Made by a program: the position numbers and the translations under genes | Part shown: positions 25,033 through 34,489 of the stretch, piece after piece | Layout: every line of letters begins with the position of its first letter | Numbering within the stretch: the stretch's first letter is position 1 | Assembly: GCA_964519615.1 (NCBI GenBank) | Contig: CAZFIM010000003.1 | Coordinates: 1-64,000, forward strand | Source: CAZFIM01 sp964519615 | Lineage (GTDB): Bacteria; Chloroflexota; Dehalococcoidia; GIF9; UBA5629 | Reading direction: 5' to 3' | Length of the DNA: 64,000 nucleotides | The notes under the pieces: model-generated | Databases searched by the model: none | What the model saw: only the letters and a program-made list of their open reading frames with translations | What the model was told of the DNA's origin: nothing

Positions 25033-26733
25033 ATGAATTCAGGTGAATACATTGCAGTCGCGCGGGGAGACAGCCGCGCTGATCTTCTGCTTAGCAATGC
25101 CCGTATTATAAACACATTTACCGGCACCATAGAAGAGGGCAATGTGGCTGTTTACGGTGATAGAATTGCCGGTATCGGTGATTATACACTGGCAAAACAG
25201 ACGATCGATTGTAACGGCATATACCTTGCACCGGGGCTGATAAACGGACATACGCATATAGAAAGCTCTATGCTGCATCCAGCGCAGTACGCATGTGCCG
25301 TCGTTCCCAGAGGAACATCAACCGTAGTAACTGACCTTCACGAAATCACCAATGTCTGCGGTATCGACGGCATAGAGTTCGTAATGAAATGGGCTGAAAG
25401 GCTCCCTCTCGATATGTGTTTCATGGTGCCCTCCTGTGTCCCGGCCACACATATGGAAACAAGCGGAGCTGTTATCAGCGCTTCCGATATACATAAAATA
25501 CTAAAACTGACAAACGTAATAGGACTCGGGGAGATGATGAATTATCCCGGTGTCGTTTTCGGAGATGAGCAGGTTGGCAAGAAAATTGCCGCGGCAAGGG
25601 GCAGGGTCATCGATGGACATGCACCGGGCTTGAGCGGCAAACAGCTCAACGCCTACATTGCCGCCGGTATAGGCTCTGACCACGAGTCCACCGCATTCGC
25701 TGAGGGACAGGAAAAACTGAAGCTGGGCATGCATCTGATGATACGTGAAGGCTCCTCTGAGAAAAATCTGGAGGCACTGCTTCCCCTGGTAAATGAACGT
25801 ACCAGCAGGAGATGTCTGTTCGTCGTTGATGACAGGAGTTGTTCCGACCTTCTGCGCGAGGGAGATATCGATGCTGTTGTCAGAAAAGCGATACACAAAG
25901 GCCTCGACCCCATCACGGCTATACAATTGGCCACTATCAATCCGGCGGAGTATTTCAGGCTCTACGATCGCGGTGGAATCGCTCCCGGTTTTATTGCCAA
26001 TTTAATCAGCATCACTGACCTCAAGGATTTATCAATCGATATGGTCTTTCACCGGGGCAAACTTGTTGCCCGTAAGGGCAGCCTGCTTGTGCCGCCGCTT
26101 CAAGTTGGACAGGAACTTACAGACACCATGCATATCAAACCTTTCGATATTAGCGCATTAAACCTTAGCGGTGATGATGAAGCTTTTCCTGTCATAGAGA
26201 TCGTTCCCGGACAGATAATCACCCGCAAGAAGATAGAAAAAGTATCATACAGGGACGGAGACGTAGTACTGGATACCGCCGGAGATATTCTCAAGCTGGT
26301 AGTCATCGAGAGGCATCAGGCAAACGGTAATATAGGAATTGGACTTGTTAAAGGTTTTGGGCTGAAGAGAGGAGCACTCGCCTCATCAATAGCTCATGAT
26401 TCCCATAACATCGTTGTCGCGGGCACCAATAACCGCGATATTTATATGGCTATTAAAGAGATAGAAAAGCAAGAAGGGGGGCTGGTCGTCTGCGCTGAAG
26501 GCAAAATAATAGCAGGGCTGCCCTTGCCGGTCGCGGGACTTCTCTCTTCCAAACCATTGCCGGAGGTTGTACAGGCATTTGAAACCGTTGAAAGAGCTGC
26601 TGTTGAACTGGGGGATGTTCCACCTGCACCTTTTGCGATTTTATCATTTCTGGCGCTGGCAGTAATTCCTGAACTGCGTCTTACCGATAAGGGGCTGGTG
26701 GACGTAGTTCAATTTAAAATAATACGAAGTTAA
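25033..26733 (+). CDS. ade: Adenine deaminase
   Basis: The 566-residue amidohydrolase converts adenine to hypoxanthine plus ammonia. The metal-binding GHTHIESSM (about residues 75-83), the DLHEI and DGHAPGLSG motifs, and SDHESTA all match bacterial Ade. The C-terminal region (LKRGALASSIAHDSHNIVV and LPLPVAGLLS) is also typical, and the length is normal. GGAGG sits 8 nt before ATG 25033 within hpt. It ends 17 bp before the convergent response-regulator gene. Function is well supported by its coupling to hpt. Confidence 0.95.
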   Translation: MNSGEYIAVARGDSRADLLLSNARIINTFTGTIEEGNVAVYGDRIAGIGDYTLAKQTIDCNGIYLAPGLINGHTHIESSMLHPAQYACAVVPRGTSTVVTDLHEITNVCGIDGIEFVMKWAERLPLDMCFMVPSCVPATHMETSGAVISASDIHKILKLTNVIGLGEMMNYPGVVFGDEQVGKKIAAARGRVIDGHAPGLSGKQLNAYIAAGIGSDHESTAFAEGQEKLKLGMHLMIREGSSEKNLEALLPLVNERTSRRCLFVVDDRSCSDLLREGDIDAVVRKAIHKGLDPITAIQLATINPAEYFRLYDRGGIAPGFIANLISITDLKDLSIDMVFHRGKLVARKGSLLVPPLQVGQELTDTMHIKPFDISALNLSGDDEAFPVIEIVPGQIITRKKIEKVSYRDGDVVLDTAGDILKLVVIERHQANGNIGIGLVKGFGLKRGALASSIAHDSHNIVVAGTNNRDIYMAIKEIEKQEGGLVVCAEGKIIAGLPLPVAGLLSSKPLPEVVQAFETVERAAVELGDVPPAPFAILSFLALAVIPELRLTDKGLVDVVQFKIIRS

Positions 26734-26750
26734 GATAACTCAGTGAACAA

Positions 26751-27146
26751 TTAATGGGCTGTTTTTTTAGCTTTAGAGCGTTTACTCTGTGCCAGTACTC
26801 TGATTGCCTCCAGTAAATCCTGACGGCGGCAGTCTTTGGTTAAGTACCAGCTTGCACCGGCGGCAAGTGCATCTCCGACATAATCTCCGTACACGGTCAA
26901 GAACAAGACTTTGGCATCCGGCATGATTTCCTTTATTCTACGAGTTGCCTCTGCGCCGTCTGCCCTGGGCATCTGTGCATCCATGAGAATAACATCGGGA
27001 TTCAGCTCCTGTGCTTTGGCAACTGCATCAAGACCATCGACAGCCTTCCCCACCACAACAATATCCTCATGAGGAGAGAGTAAACTCTCCAGACCTTCTC
27101 GAACAACCTCGTTATCATCCACCAGCAATATCCGTATCTTTTCCAT
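26751..27146 (-). CDS. Stand-alone response-regulator receiver domain
   Basis: This 131-residue protein is a CheY-like receiver only. Asp10/Asp11, phospho-acceptor Asp56 (VILMDAQMP), the T in LTVYG and Lys in YLTKD are all in place. It ends in a basic tail (SKRSKAKKTAH) instead of the LuxR helix-turn-helix. Its sequence is closest to NarL receivers, so it may be a truncated relative of the neighbour at 27395-28042. It may be a phosphate sink or act by protein contact. AAGGAG precedes the ATG. Confidence 0.88.
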   Translation of the reverse strand: MEKIRILLVDDNEVVREGLESLLSPHEDIVVVGKAVDGLDAVAKAQELNPDVILMDAQMPRADGAEATRRIKEIMPDAKVLFLTVYGDYVGDALAAGASWYLTKDCRRQDLLEAIRVLAQSKRSKAKKTAH

Positions 27147-27394
27147 TCTACGCTCCTTGTTAATAATAGTGCCCTGACTTAGTAATTTTTTCTTGCATCA
27201 ATCACCATAAGGCCTGATTCGCTTTCCCTGAGACTGCTGATTGCAGCAGAAACAGCAATACGGCCTTAGCCGGACATTTGCAGTATACAATAGCATCAAG
27301 CTTCAGCAAATCAGAAAAGTGGTTGGTTTTTTTCAGGAAAAGGGCTGAGTACAAAATCAACCTTTTGCCGTTCAATCATACGACTACGGTATGA

Positions 27395-28042
27395 CTATAA
27401 TTTAATGATGCCTTTCTTTATTGCCTGAGTGACAGCCTCAGTGCGGTCCGATGCATTCAATTTTTGAAAAATGCTTGTTATATGCGTTTTCACCGTGCTG
27501 TTGGTGATATTAAGCTGCGCGGCGATCTCCTTATTGGCTGCACCTTTGGCCATGAGATTGAGCACTTCCAATTCCCGATCAGAAAGCATTTCCGGGGATT
27601 GTGCCTGCCGGGAAAGCTCCGCAAAACGATCCAGCACTTTAGATGCTACTACCGGCTGAATAAGAGACTCTCCTTTATACACAGCACGAATCGCCTTGAA
27701 CAGATCCTCGCGAGGTGCATCTTTAAGCAGGTATGCCCTGGCTCCCACCTCGATACCCTTAAAAATATATTCGTCGTCACTGTATGTGGTCAATATAATA
27801 AACTTGATCTCTGAATCTATAGCGCTGATTCTCTGAATGGCTTCAACACCATCCATTTCGGGCATTCTCAGGTCCATAAGTACTACATCAGGCTTCAGTA
27901 CCGTCGACTTTTCAACGGCTTCCTTGCCTGTCTTGGCCTCCCCCACTACCTCAAAATCCTCTTCACGACTGATCATGGTTGTCAACCCTTCACGAACTAC
28001 CGGGTGGTCATCTGCAATCAATATTTTTATACGATCACTCAT
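27395..28042 (-). CDS. NarL/FixJ-type LuxR response regulator
   Basis: The 215-residue regulator has an N-terminal receiver (Asp11/12, phospho-acceptor Asp57 in VVLMDLRMP, K in LLKDAP) and a C-terminal LuxR-type helix-turn-helix (LSDRELEVLNLMAKG, NKEIAAQLNITNSTVKTHITSIFQKL, about residues 150-205). AGGAGGAG before the ATG lies within the end of the kinase gene, so the two are translationally coupled. It is probably phosphorylated by the kinase at 28051-30168. The regulon is unknown. A 248-bp gap separates it from the stand-alone receiver. Confidence 0.94.
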   Translation of the reverse strand: MSDRIKILIADDHPVVREGLTTMISREEDFEVVGEAKTGKEAVEKSTVLKPDVVLMDLRMPEMDGVEAIQRISAIDSEIKFIILTTYSDDEYIFKGIEVGARAYLLKDAPREDLFKAIRAVYKGESLIQPVVASKVLDRFAELSRQAQSPEMLSDRELEVLNLMAKGAANKEIAAQLNITNSTVKTHITSIFQKLNASDRTEAVTQAIKKGIIKL

Positions 28043-28050
28043 TTCTCCTC

Positions 28051-30168
28051 CTACATGGTAGGAATTGCTACCTTAACCATTGTACCCTTACCTTTTTCAC
28101 TCTGGATTTCAAATTTTCCGCCCACATTGCGTGCCCTCTCCTGCATGCTGATAAGACCGAAACCTTTATGTTCTCCTTTTTCGCCTTTGATCGTACCGGT
28201 CTTCAGCCCCTGACCGTTATCCCTCACCGTGAGAGAAACACCGGAGTCATCGAAAGCGATCGCAATGCGGACTTCTGTAGCTTTAGCATGTTTCCTGATA
28301 TTATTGAGTGCTTCCTGACATACCCTTAACAGCGTAGTTTCCACTTCCGGCGGCAATGTCCTGGTATTCTCCGAAATATCGATCCTGGTCTTGATATTGG
28401 TCGAGGAAGCAAAACTACCAGCCTCCTGACGCAATGCTTCCAGAAGGGAAAGCTGCTCCAGCGCTTTCGGCCTCAGGTCCCAGACAGACCTGCGTGCTTC
28501 ATTGAGGCTGCCGCGTGCCAGGCTCCTGGCTTTATTGAGATGCTGAAGCACATCGTTATTATTGCTCAGCGCCTGCTCAGCTGCTTCCAGTTGGAGAATA
28601 ATACCGGTAAACCCCTGTGCCAGGGTATCATGTATCTCGCGTGCCATACGGTTTCGCTCTTCCATCACCGCGATCTGCCCCGTTTCTTTATAAAGCCTGG
28701 CATTTTCGATGGCAATACCGAGCTGATCCGCCAGCGTCTGGGCAGTGAATAAATCCGCATCGCTGAAGGCGTCAAGATTCTCACTCTCGATATCGAGAAC
28801 ACCCATAATTCTGTCACCTATTTTAATAGGGACCGCAAGTTCTGACTTTGTTTCATTCAATTCCTCGATGTAACTATAGCGTGGTTCCTGTGCGACATCA
28901 TTGGCCAGTAGAGGCTCTCCCGTCTTTGCCACCCATGCAACCACACCCTCTTCGCCCATTTCCAGCGGCACATCAAGCGGGATCAAACCCTGGTATCCGC
29001 TCAAACAAATGGCCTTAAGCACCAGTTTCCCTGAGTTCGGCTCGAACAGAAAAATATTGACGTTGTGGTAGTTGAATGTCTGGCGTAGCAGGTTAGCTAC
29101 ATAGGGAAGAAGGTCTTCAAGTTTGATGATGGAGCTGATCTTTTGGCTGATCTCATTGATAGTACGCAGCTGCTCCGCCCGCTGGCGCTCCTGCTTGGTC
29201 CTGTCCTCGACCTTTTGTTCCAGATTGGCACGCGATTCTTTCAGAGCAGTTGTCATTATGTTGAACTGCTCAGCCAGCTTACCTATCTCATCAGTGGTGT
29301 TTACTTCTATCGTGTGGTCAAGATCGCCTCTGGCGATAACCTCAGAACCCCTGGTTAATGCTACAATCGGTTCCGTGATTGTCCTTGCCATAAAAGTGGC
29401 AAGTGTGATAATAATGGCGACCATACAGGCAATAACTATGATAAAGGTCCACTGAGCAATAGTCATCTGATTATCGATATAACGTGTGGTACTTAACACC
29501 GCAGCCGTTATACTGCTCTCAGTTTCCTCAGCCGGGCGTGAGAATTCATCTATAAATGTACTGGCGGAGACAAGCAGATTCGTCCCCTCGATGGGGTATA
29601 TATACATGTACTGCGGGCGTATGTTGCCGTTTTCATCTTCCCAATCGAAATAACCCGCGGCTTCCCCGTTCACACTGCTGTTAAAAATGTTCTGAAGCTG
29701 CGGCACACCCTCCGCCAGTTGCTCGAGCGTACTCCCGACCATATCCGAATCATTGTGAAAGTAAATAACACCGTTATTAGCAAACACCATTGTATAGCCG
29801 GAACTTCCAACGGATTGTACCGCTATTGCTTTCAGGGCTTTATTTTCCACCAGTTCGTAGACATCCATATCAGGATTATCATCAATGAAATTTTCCACTT
29901 CCGCCGAAACCACCCTTGCCTGCAGCTTGATTATCCTTCGACCGGCATCCTGAAGAGCGGCGATATTCTCTGCAACTGCGCTCTCACCAAGGTTAATGCT
30001 GTTCTGCCTGGCGGTATTACCAACCATGCTCATATTGCGGAGTGCAAATATGCTGATTACACCAACAGAAATAATAGATACAGCCAGAAAGGAAACAAGT
30101 ATTTTAGCAGTGATACCGAATCGTATCCTCTGAAACTCACTGCCGATTTTCTCCGGTTTTCCTTTCAC
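28051..30168 (-). CDS. NarX-type sensor histidine kinase with Cache, HAMP and GAF domains
   Basis: The 705-residue kinase starts at GTG (AAAGG 7 nt upstream). In order: TM1 (about 20-45), an extracytoplasmic Cache-type sensor (50-235, including GYTMVFANNGVIYFH and YFDWEDENGN), TM2 (about 237-262), HAMP (263-316), a coiled coil, GAF (340-485), HisKA_3 with His513 in MAREIHDTLAQG, and a HATPase (CQEALNNIRKHAKAT, DNGQG, GFGLISMQERA). This is the NarX/LiaS/DesK class that phosphorylates NarL-type regulators. The ligand for the Cache domain is unknown. It is coupled to the regulator gene. Confidence 0.94.
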   Translation of the reverse strand: MKGKPEKIGSEFQRIRFGITAKILVSFLAVSIISVGVISIFALRNMSMVGNTARQNSINLGESAVAENIAALQDAGRRIIKLQARVVSAEVENFIDDNPDMDVYELVENKALKAIAVQSVGSSGYTMVFANNGVIYFHNDSDMVGSTLEQLAEGVPQLQNIFNSSVNGEAAGYFDWEDENGNIRPQYMYIYPIEGTNLLVSASTFIDEFSRPAEETESSITAAVLSTTRYIDNQMTIAQWTFIIVIACMVAIIITLATFMARTITEPIVALTRGSEVIARGDLDHTIEVNTTDEIGKLAEQFNIMTTALKESRANLEQKVEDRTKQERQRAEQLRTINEISQKISSIIKLEDLLPYVANLLRQTFNYHNVNIFLFEPNSGKLVLKAICLSGYQGLIPLDVPLEMGEEGVVAWVAKTGEPLLANDVAQEPRYSYIEELNETKSELAVPIKIGDRIMGVLDIESENLDAFSDADLFTAQTLADQLGIAIENARLYKETGQIAVMEERNRMAREIHDTLAQGFTGIILQLEAAEQALSNNNDVLQHLNKARSLARGSLNEARRSVWDLRPKALEQLSLLEALRQEAGSFASSTNIKTRIDISENTRTLPPEVETTLLRVCQEALNNIRKHAKATEVRIAIAFDDSGVSLTVRDNGQGLKTGTIKGEKGEHKGFGLISMQERARNVGGKFEIQSEKGKGTMVKVAIPTM

Positions 30169-30657
30169 TAATTTTCCTTTGATACTATTTCATCCTGCCG
30201 GTGATGACATTAAGTAGTATCTAATCATCAATTTATTGTTATCTATTATAATACTTTTTGACACCTCGAACGGATGGACAATACGTTACGGCAAATCACA
30301 ATCCCGAATAAGAGCACTTTCTCCTGTTGCCCGAATATCAAATATGATAAGCTTCTTTACTGGCTTTGTAAACAATTTTACTCTATGCGACTATGCACAC
30401 GTCTTCAGGCAAATTCGTACTATTTCTGACTCCATGGCCGCTTATGGATATTCTACCGGTTTCACCTCTGCAGTCTCTATAACATGGTATGAGAATTAAC
30501 ATCATTTACCTGGAAAAGGTTCAGTAGAGATTGAGAACAAGTTCACGACTACCACAGGTAAGCTTTATCGGGATATAGCCGGATAGAACCGGAAATGTTC
30601 GTTTTCACGTTCTTTCCCGCCGTATTATTCCGTACCCTTTGTTAAATCCGATGACCC
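30169..30657. other. Intergenic region upstream of the kinase (489 bp)
   Basis: On the minus strand a TATAAT lies near 30247-30252 and may be the kinase promoter -10, but no good -35 pairs with it. A plus-strand TTGACA near 30255 has no partner. A plus frame at 30236-30499 has no ribosome site or known product. I see no RNA gene or repeat in the rest. Confidence 0.4.
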
Positions 30658-31971
30658 CTAGAACGTTAATTTATCATGCAGGGCATGCACAAGATCCGGT
30701 ACCGCTACACGCACCTGTTCCATACTGTCCCTGTCCCTTACCGTCACCTGTTTGTCCTCCAGAGAATCGAAATCTATGGTTACACAGAGAGGTGTCCCTA
30801 TCTCGTCTTGACGCCTGTAACGTCTGCCGATACTCTGTGCGTCATCATATTGAGTAGCAAAGCAAGGACGGAGCATATCATAAATTTCTCTGGACATCGG
30901 TTTCAACTTTTCATTACGGCTCAGCGGAAGAACTGCAACCTTCACGGGAGCAACAGACGGGTGCAACCTGAGGATCGCTCGCACCTCCCCTTTCACTTCC
31001 TCTTCATCATAGGCATCTATTAACACCGCCAGAAGTGTACGGTCCACGCCGGCCGAAGGCTCGATCACATAAGGAATATAACGGTCACCGCTCTCTTCAT
31101 CGAAATAAGTCAGATTTTTCCCGCTGTGCTCGGCATGTTGCCTCAAATCAAAATCGCTTCTATTGGCAATACCTTCCAGCTCAGACCATCCCATGGGGAA
31201 AAGAAACTCAACGTCATAACATCCTTTGGCATAATGCGCCAGCTCATCCTTGGCATGTTCGCGCAGCCTCAAGTGCTCGGGCCTGATTCCCAGTTTTCTG
31301 TACCAGTTGAACCTTTCATCAACCCAGTACCTGAACCATTCGTCATCGCTTCCGGGTTTAACAAAATATTCCAGCTCCATCTGCTCAAATTCTCTGGTGC
31401 GGAAAATAAAGTTACCGGTGGTAATCTCATTACGGAACGACCTGCCTATTTGCGCAATGCCGAAAGGCAGCTTTTTTCTTGATGTGGACATGACATTATC
31501 GAAATTTACGAACATGCCCTGAGCCGTTTCAGGCCGCAAATAGACAATATTAGCATCATCCTCAACGGGTCCCATATATGTCTTGAACATCAGGTTAAAC
31601 TGTCTCGGCTCCGTAAGCTCGCCGCCGCATTCAGGGCAAACATTTGTCGTAAGGTCAGTCGAACGCCAGCGCATTTTGCAAACCTTACAATCAACCATCG
31701 GATCAGAAAAACCGGCAACATGTCCACTTGCCACCCATACCGAAGGATGCATGAGAATACTCGTCTCTATGCCCAGAACATCTTCCCGCTCACGAACCAT
31801 GGATTTCCACCATGTGTCTCTTATATTCCGTTTCAGCTCAATGCCCAGCGGGCCGTAGTCCCAACAGCTTCCCAGACCACCATATATATCACTGCTCTGA
31901 AATATAAAGCCCCGCCTTTTACAAAGCGAGACTATCTTTTCCATACTAACCTGAATAGGTTCTTGAAGCAC
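30658..31971 (-). CDS. glyS: Glycyl-tRNA synthetase (class II, dimeric type)
   Basis: The 437-residue enzyme charges tRNA-Gly. It starts at GTG 31971 with AGGAGG six bases upstream, which decides against the internal ATG ten codons later. Class II motifs are visible: motif 1 region (YGPLGIELKRNIRDTWW), motif 2 (FRNEITTGNFIFRTREFEQ) and motif 3 with GVDRTLL. A zinc site CKVC plus CPEC lies near residues 95-115. The C-terminal anticodon-binding domain begins PVKVAVLPLSRNEKL. This is the eukaryote/archaea-like alpha2 form, not the alpha2-beta2 form. It is divergent from the lipoprotein gene; the 139-bp gap is too short for a T-box. Confidence 0.95.
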   Translation of the reverse strand: MLQEPIQVSMEKIVSLCKRRGFIFQSSDIYGGLGSCWDYGPLGIELKRNIRDTWWKSMVREREDVLGIETSILMHPSVWVASGHVAGFSDPMVDCKVCKMRWRSTDLTTNVCPECGGELTEPRQFNLMFKTYMGPVEDDANIVYLRPETAQGMFVNFDNVMSTSRKKLPFGIAQIGRSFRNEITTGNFIFRTREFEQMELEYFVKPGSDDEWFRYWVDERFNWYRKLGIRPEHLRLREHAKDELAHYAKGCYDVEFLFPMGWSELEGIANRSDFDLRQHAEHSGKNLTYFDEESGDRYIPYVIEPSAGVDRTLLAVLIDAYDEEEVKGEVRAILRLHPSVAPVKVAVLPLSRNEKLKPMSREIYDMLRPCFATQYDDAQSIGRRYRRQDEIGTPLCVTIDFDSLEDKQVTVRDRDSMEQVRVAVPDLVHALHDKLTF

Positions 31972-32110
31972 GGTAACCTCCTGTATATTGCCACAAGCTT
32001 ATCAACTTTATTAAATAGTGTCAAAGAAAATACGATGGTCTGCAGGGTTTTCTAGACTTATTCAATAACTTCGGGTATCTTAGTAATATAACTGGAAGTC
32101 CGGCAGAACT

Positions 32111-33730
32111 ATGGACAAAAGGTTAAGTCATACAGGTAGAGTGTTTTTTATACTGTGTATCTGCACATTTCTCTGTGCCGGCTGCGTTGAACCCCCCAGC
32201 CCAGATAGTACCCCACAGCCTTCTCCTCCCGATAGCTCACCCCAGCAGCCCGCACCGGACATAGATACGGCTCCCCCTACAGTTGAGGTTATACAGGCAG
32301 ATGAGCCCCAACCAGGTGCAGACACGCTACATTTCGAATGGAGCGGGAGCGATGATACCAGCGCTTCCTCCGATCTGGTCTATTCTTGTTTTTTAGAAGG
32401 ATACGACAGCGACTGGTCGCCATTTACACAGGCAACCAGTGCGGACTACAGCGGTGTTGAAGCAGGGACATATATATTTTATGTAAAATGTAGAGACGAG
32501 GCGGGAAATACAAGCCCGGTCCCTCCTGAAGTCCAGATAGTTTTGCTTCCTGCCGATGAAGGCGATATTCTTCCAGCCGGGTTTGATCTCTATCCCGGCA
32601 GCGATGTCAGCGCTCTGGCGATCGGCAGCTACGGTAATGTGATATATGCGCTTGATGCAAACGGGCATGCTCTCTACCGCTCAGAAAGCGGCCCGCTGGG
32701 ATGGAATGACCTCTCATCAAGGTTGAATGCCCCACCATCGTGGGATGACCTGTGTTCGGCACCAGACGATAACGATTTTCTGGCTGTAGTTACCTCTTCC
32801 CGTAGAGAGGTCTCGCTGACAAATGACGGTGGGACTACCTTTTTCTCCACCGGTTTGGCGGGCGGGCTCAATGCCGGAGAGTATATACAATGTATCGCTG
32901 TTTCCCCGCACTATAACAATACACATGAGATAGCGGTGGGAACCGCAACCGGCAGCGGCAGCGGCAGAGTATTGATGCTTAAGGCAGGTACCTTTTCCGG
33001 CAGCTGGCAGGATATGAGTACCGGTATTACGGGATGGCAGTCACCCACAGGGACAGGCATTGACGTATTTGCGCTTGAGTATTCCCCTTCATATACCTCT
33101 GATAGCACGCTGCTAGCACTGGGAGCCAGCGGTCCGGGCAGCGCGACGGGGAATACCTACCTGTATATGGGAATTCGTGATCTTGCGAGCACCGCTATGA
33201 CTTGGAATTCCCTGCCTTCATTCCCCTTAGAGGTATCTCAACCTGGGGAAGATACTCCGGGCACTCCGCTTGTCTGCGCGGACCTGGCGCTTCCGGCGGA
33301 TTTTTCGGGAGCGCCGGCCTCAGGCAGGCATATCTATGCAAGCTGGAGCGATAATCCGCCGGGGACGAGTACGGCCGGCAGCAATCATGATGATGTCTAC
33401 CGCATTGACGGTACAACCTGCACACATTTGAATGTTCCACATGATGCAATAAACAGTCTAGCCTATTACGGCCGTACAAGTTCAGGCATCCTTCTGGCAG
33501 GAGCATTATGGTCATCCTCGCAAACCGATTATCCCGGAGTTCAGGTCTATTGTACATTTGATCCGGCTTCAGCCAGTCCTTCATGGCAAATCAGCATTAA
33601 ACCTCCGACAGGGCAGTATCATGCCCTTGTTGCATGGTCACCGGACGGGCAGACAGCTTACTGCGGCACGATAGGTCAGGAAAGCGCTCTTTCCTTCAGC
33701 AGAAATGGCGGGTTGACCTGGAACCAGTAG
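32111..33730 (+). CDS. Shortened BNR/Asp-box surface lipoprotein, paralogue of 21271-24381
   Basis: The 539-residue product has a signal peptide ending LCAGC, close to a lipobox, then a Pro/Ser-rich linker, an Ig-like fold (HFEWSGSDDT ... GTYIFYVKCRDEAGN) and an Asp-box propeller region. From about residue 155 it aligns along its length with the N-terminal half of the 21271 protein: YRSESG/YRSKNG, LTNDGGTTFFSTG/ISTDGGDTWKNTG, NGGLTWNQ/NNGLTWNQ. It stops with TAG immediately after GLTWNQ, where the paralogue continues another 600 residues. It therefore lacks the fibronectin-III domains and membrane anchor and relies on the lipid anchor. It could be a true short version or a truncated copy. Confidence 0.78.
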   Translation: MDKRLSHTGRVFFILCICTFLCAGCVEPPSPDSTPQPSPPDSSPQQPAPDIDTAPPTVEVIQADEPQPGADTLHFEWSGSDDTSASSDLVYSCFLEGYDSDWSPFTQATSADYSGVEAGTYIFYVKCRDEAGNTSPVPPEVQIVLLPADEGDILPAGFDLYPGSDVSALAIGSYGNVIYALDANGHALYRSESGPLGWNDLSSRLNAPPSWDDLCSAPDDNDFLAVVTSSRREVSLTNDGGTTFFSTGLAGGLNAGEYIQCIAVSPHYNNTHEIAVGTATGSGSGRVLMLKAGTFSGSWQDMSTGITGWQSPTGTGIDVFALEYSPSYTSDSTLLALGASGPGSATGNTYLYMGIRDLASTAMTWNSLPSFPLEVSQPGEDTPGTPLVCADLALPADFSGAPASGRHIYASWSDNPPGTSTAGSNHDDVYRIDGTTCTHLNVPHDAINSLAYYGRTSSGILLAGALWSSSQTDYPGVQVYCTFDPASASPSWQISIKPPTGQYHALVAWSPDGQTAYCGTIGQESALSFSRNGGLTWNQ

Positions 33731-33775
33731 CCAGCAGATTTGACATGACCGAATGATTCATAAATAATATCGCTG

Positions 33776-34471
33776 ATGGCAAAAGCTGTTTTTTTCGACT
33801 TCTTTAATACTCTGGCAGGATATGACCCTTCCCGCGAAGACATCTACGAGCAGATATGCAGGGGCATGGGCATAACCATAAAAGCCAAAGATATCTATAA
33901 TACTCTGGTGCATGCTGATATGTTCATGCGGGATGAGGAATTGATTCTCCCAATAGAAAAACGGACAGCTGACCAGCAGCGGGCTTTCTATACACAGTAC
34001 CTGAACATGGCTTTTAGCGGAAGCAATATTGAAGTAGATTCCAGTACGGCACTTAAAATCTTTGCGGAGCTAAAAAAGCTACAATGGAATTTCCTGGTCT
34101 TTAAGGATGTCATGCCAACACTCAAGGACTTAAAATCCCGCGGACTCGTTCTGGGATTGATTTCTAATACCGGTAAGGATATGAGCCAGACGTATGAAAA
34201 GCTCAAGCTAGACAAATACATCGACAGCTTTACCAATTCTCTTGAAGCAGGCTATGATAAGCCACAGAGAGAGATATTCCTGCTGGCAATGGAAAAATGC
34301 GGCGTTACCCCGCAGGAATCGATATTCGTTGGGGACCAGTATGAAATCGATATAGTGGGAGCACGCAATAGCAATATGCTGCCGCTGCTCATAGACCGTA
34401 ACAACTGGTTTACCAATATAAAGGATTGCGACCGCATAACGAGCCTTACCGAGATTACCCGTTTTCTGTAA
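33776..34471 (+). CDS. HAD-superfamily hydrolase
   Basis: This 231-residue phosphatase-type protein has HAD motif I FFDFFNTLAGYD. The nucleophile is the first Asp of the DxF motif; the usual DxD/DxT second acid is replaced by Phe-Asn, as in dehalogenase-like and some Gph-like HADs. Motif II is LISNTG, motif III is a Lys in GYDKPQREIF, and motif IV is VGDQYEIDIVGA. The helical cap lies between residues 15 and 90. The substrate is unknown. It follows the lipoprotein gene by 45 bp. Confidence 0.88.
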   Translation: MAKAVFFDFFNTLAGYDPSREDIYEQICRGMGITIKAKDIYNTLVHADMFMRDEELILPIEKRTADQQRAFYTQYLNMAFSGSNIEVDSSTALKIFAELKKLQWNFLVFKDVMPTLKDLKSRGLVLGLISNTGKDMSQTYEKLKLDKYIDSFTNSLEAGYDKPQREIFLLAMEKCGVTPQESIFVGDQYEIDIVGARNSNMLPLLIDRNNWFTNIKDCDRITSLTEITRFL

Positions 34472-34489
34472 TACACTTTACTGTATTCG

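Noticed and set aside
30236..30499. Plus-strand frame upstream of the kinase
   Set aside because: No ribosome site, no family and composition unlike neighbours.
30658..32110. T-box leader before the glycyl-tRNA synthetase
   Set aside because: The divergent gap upstream is only 139 bp, and no T-box sequence or specifier stem was seen.
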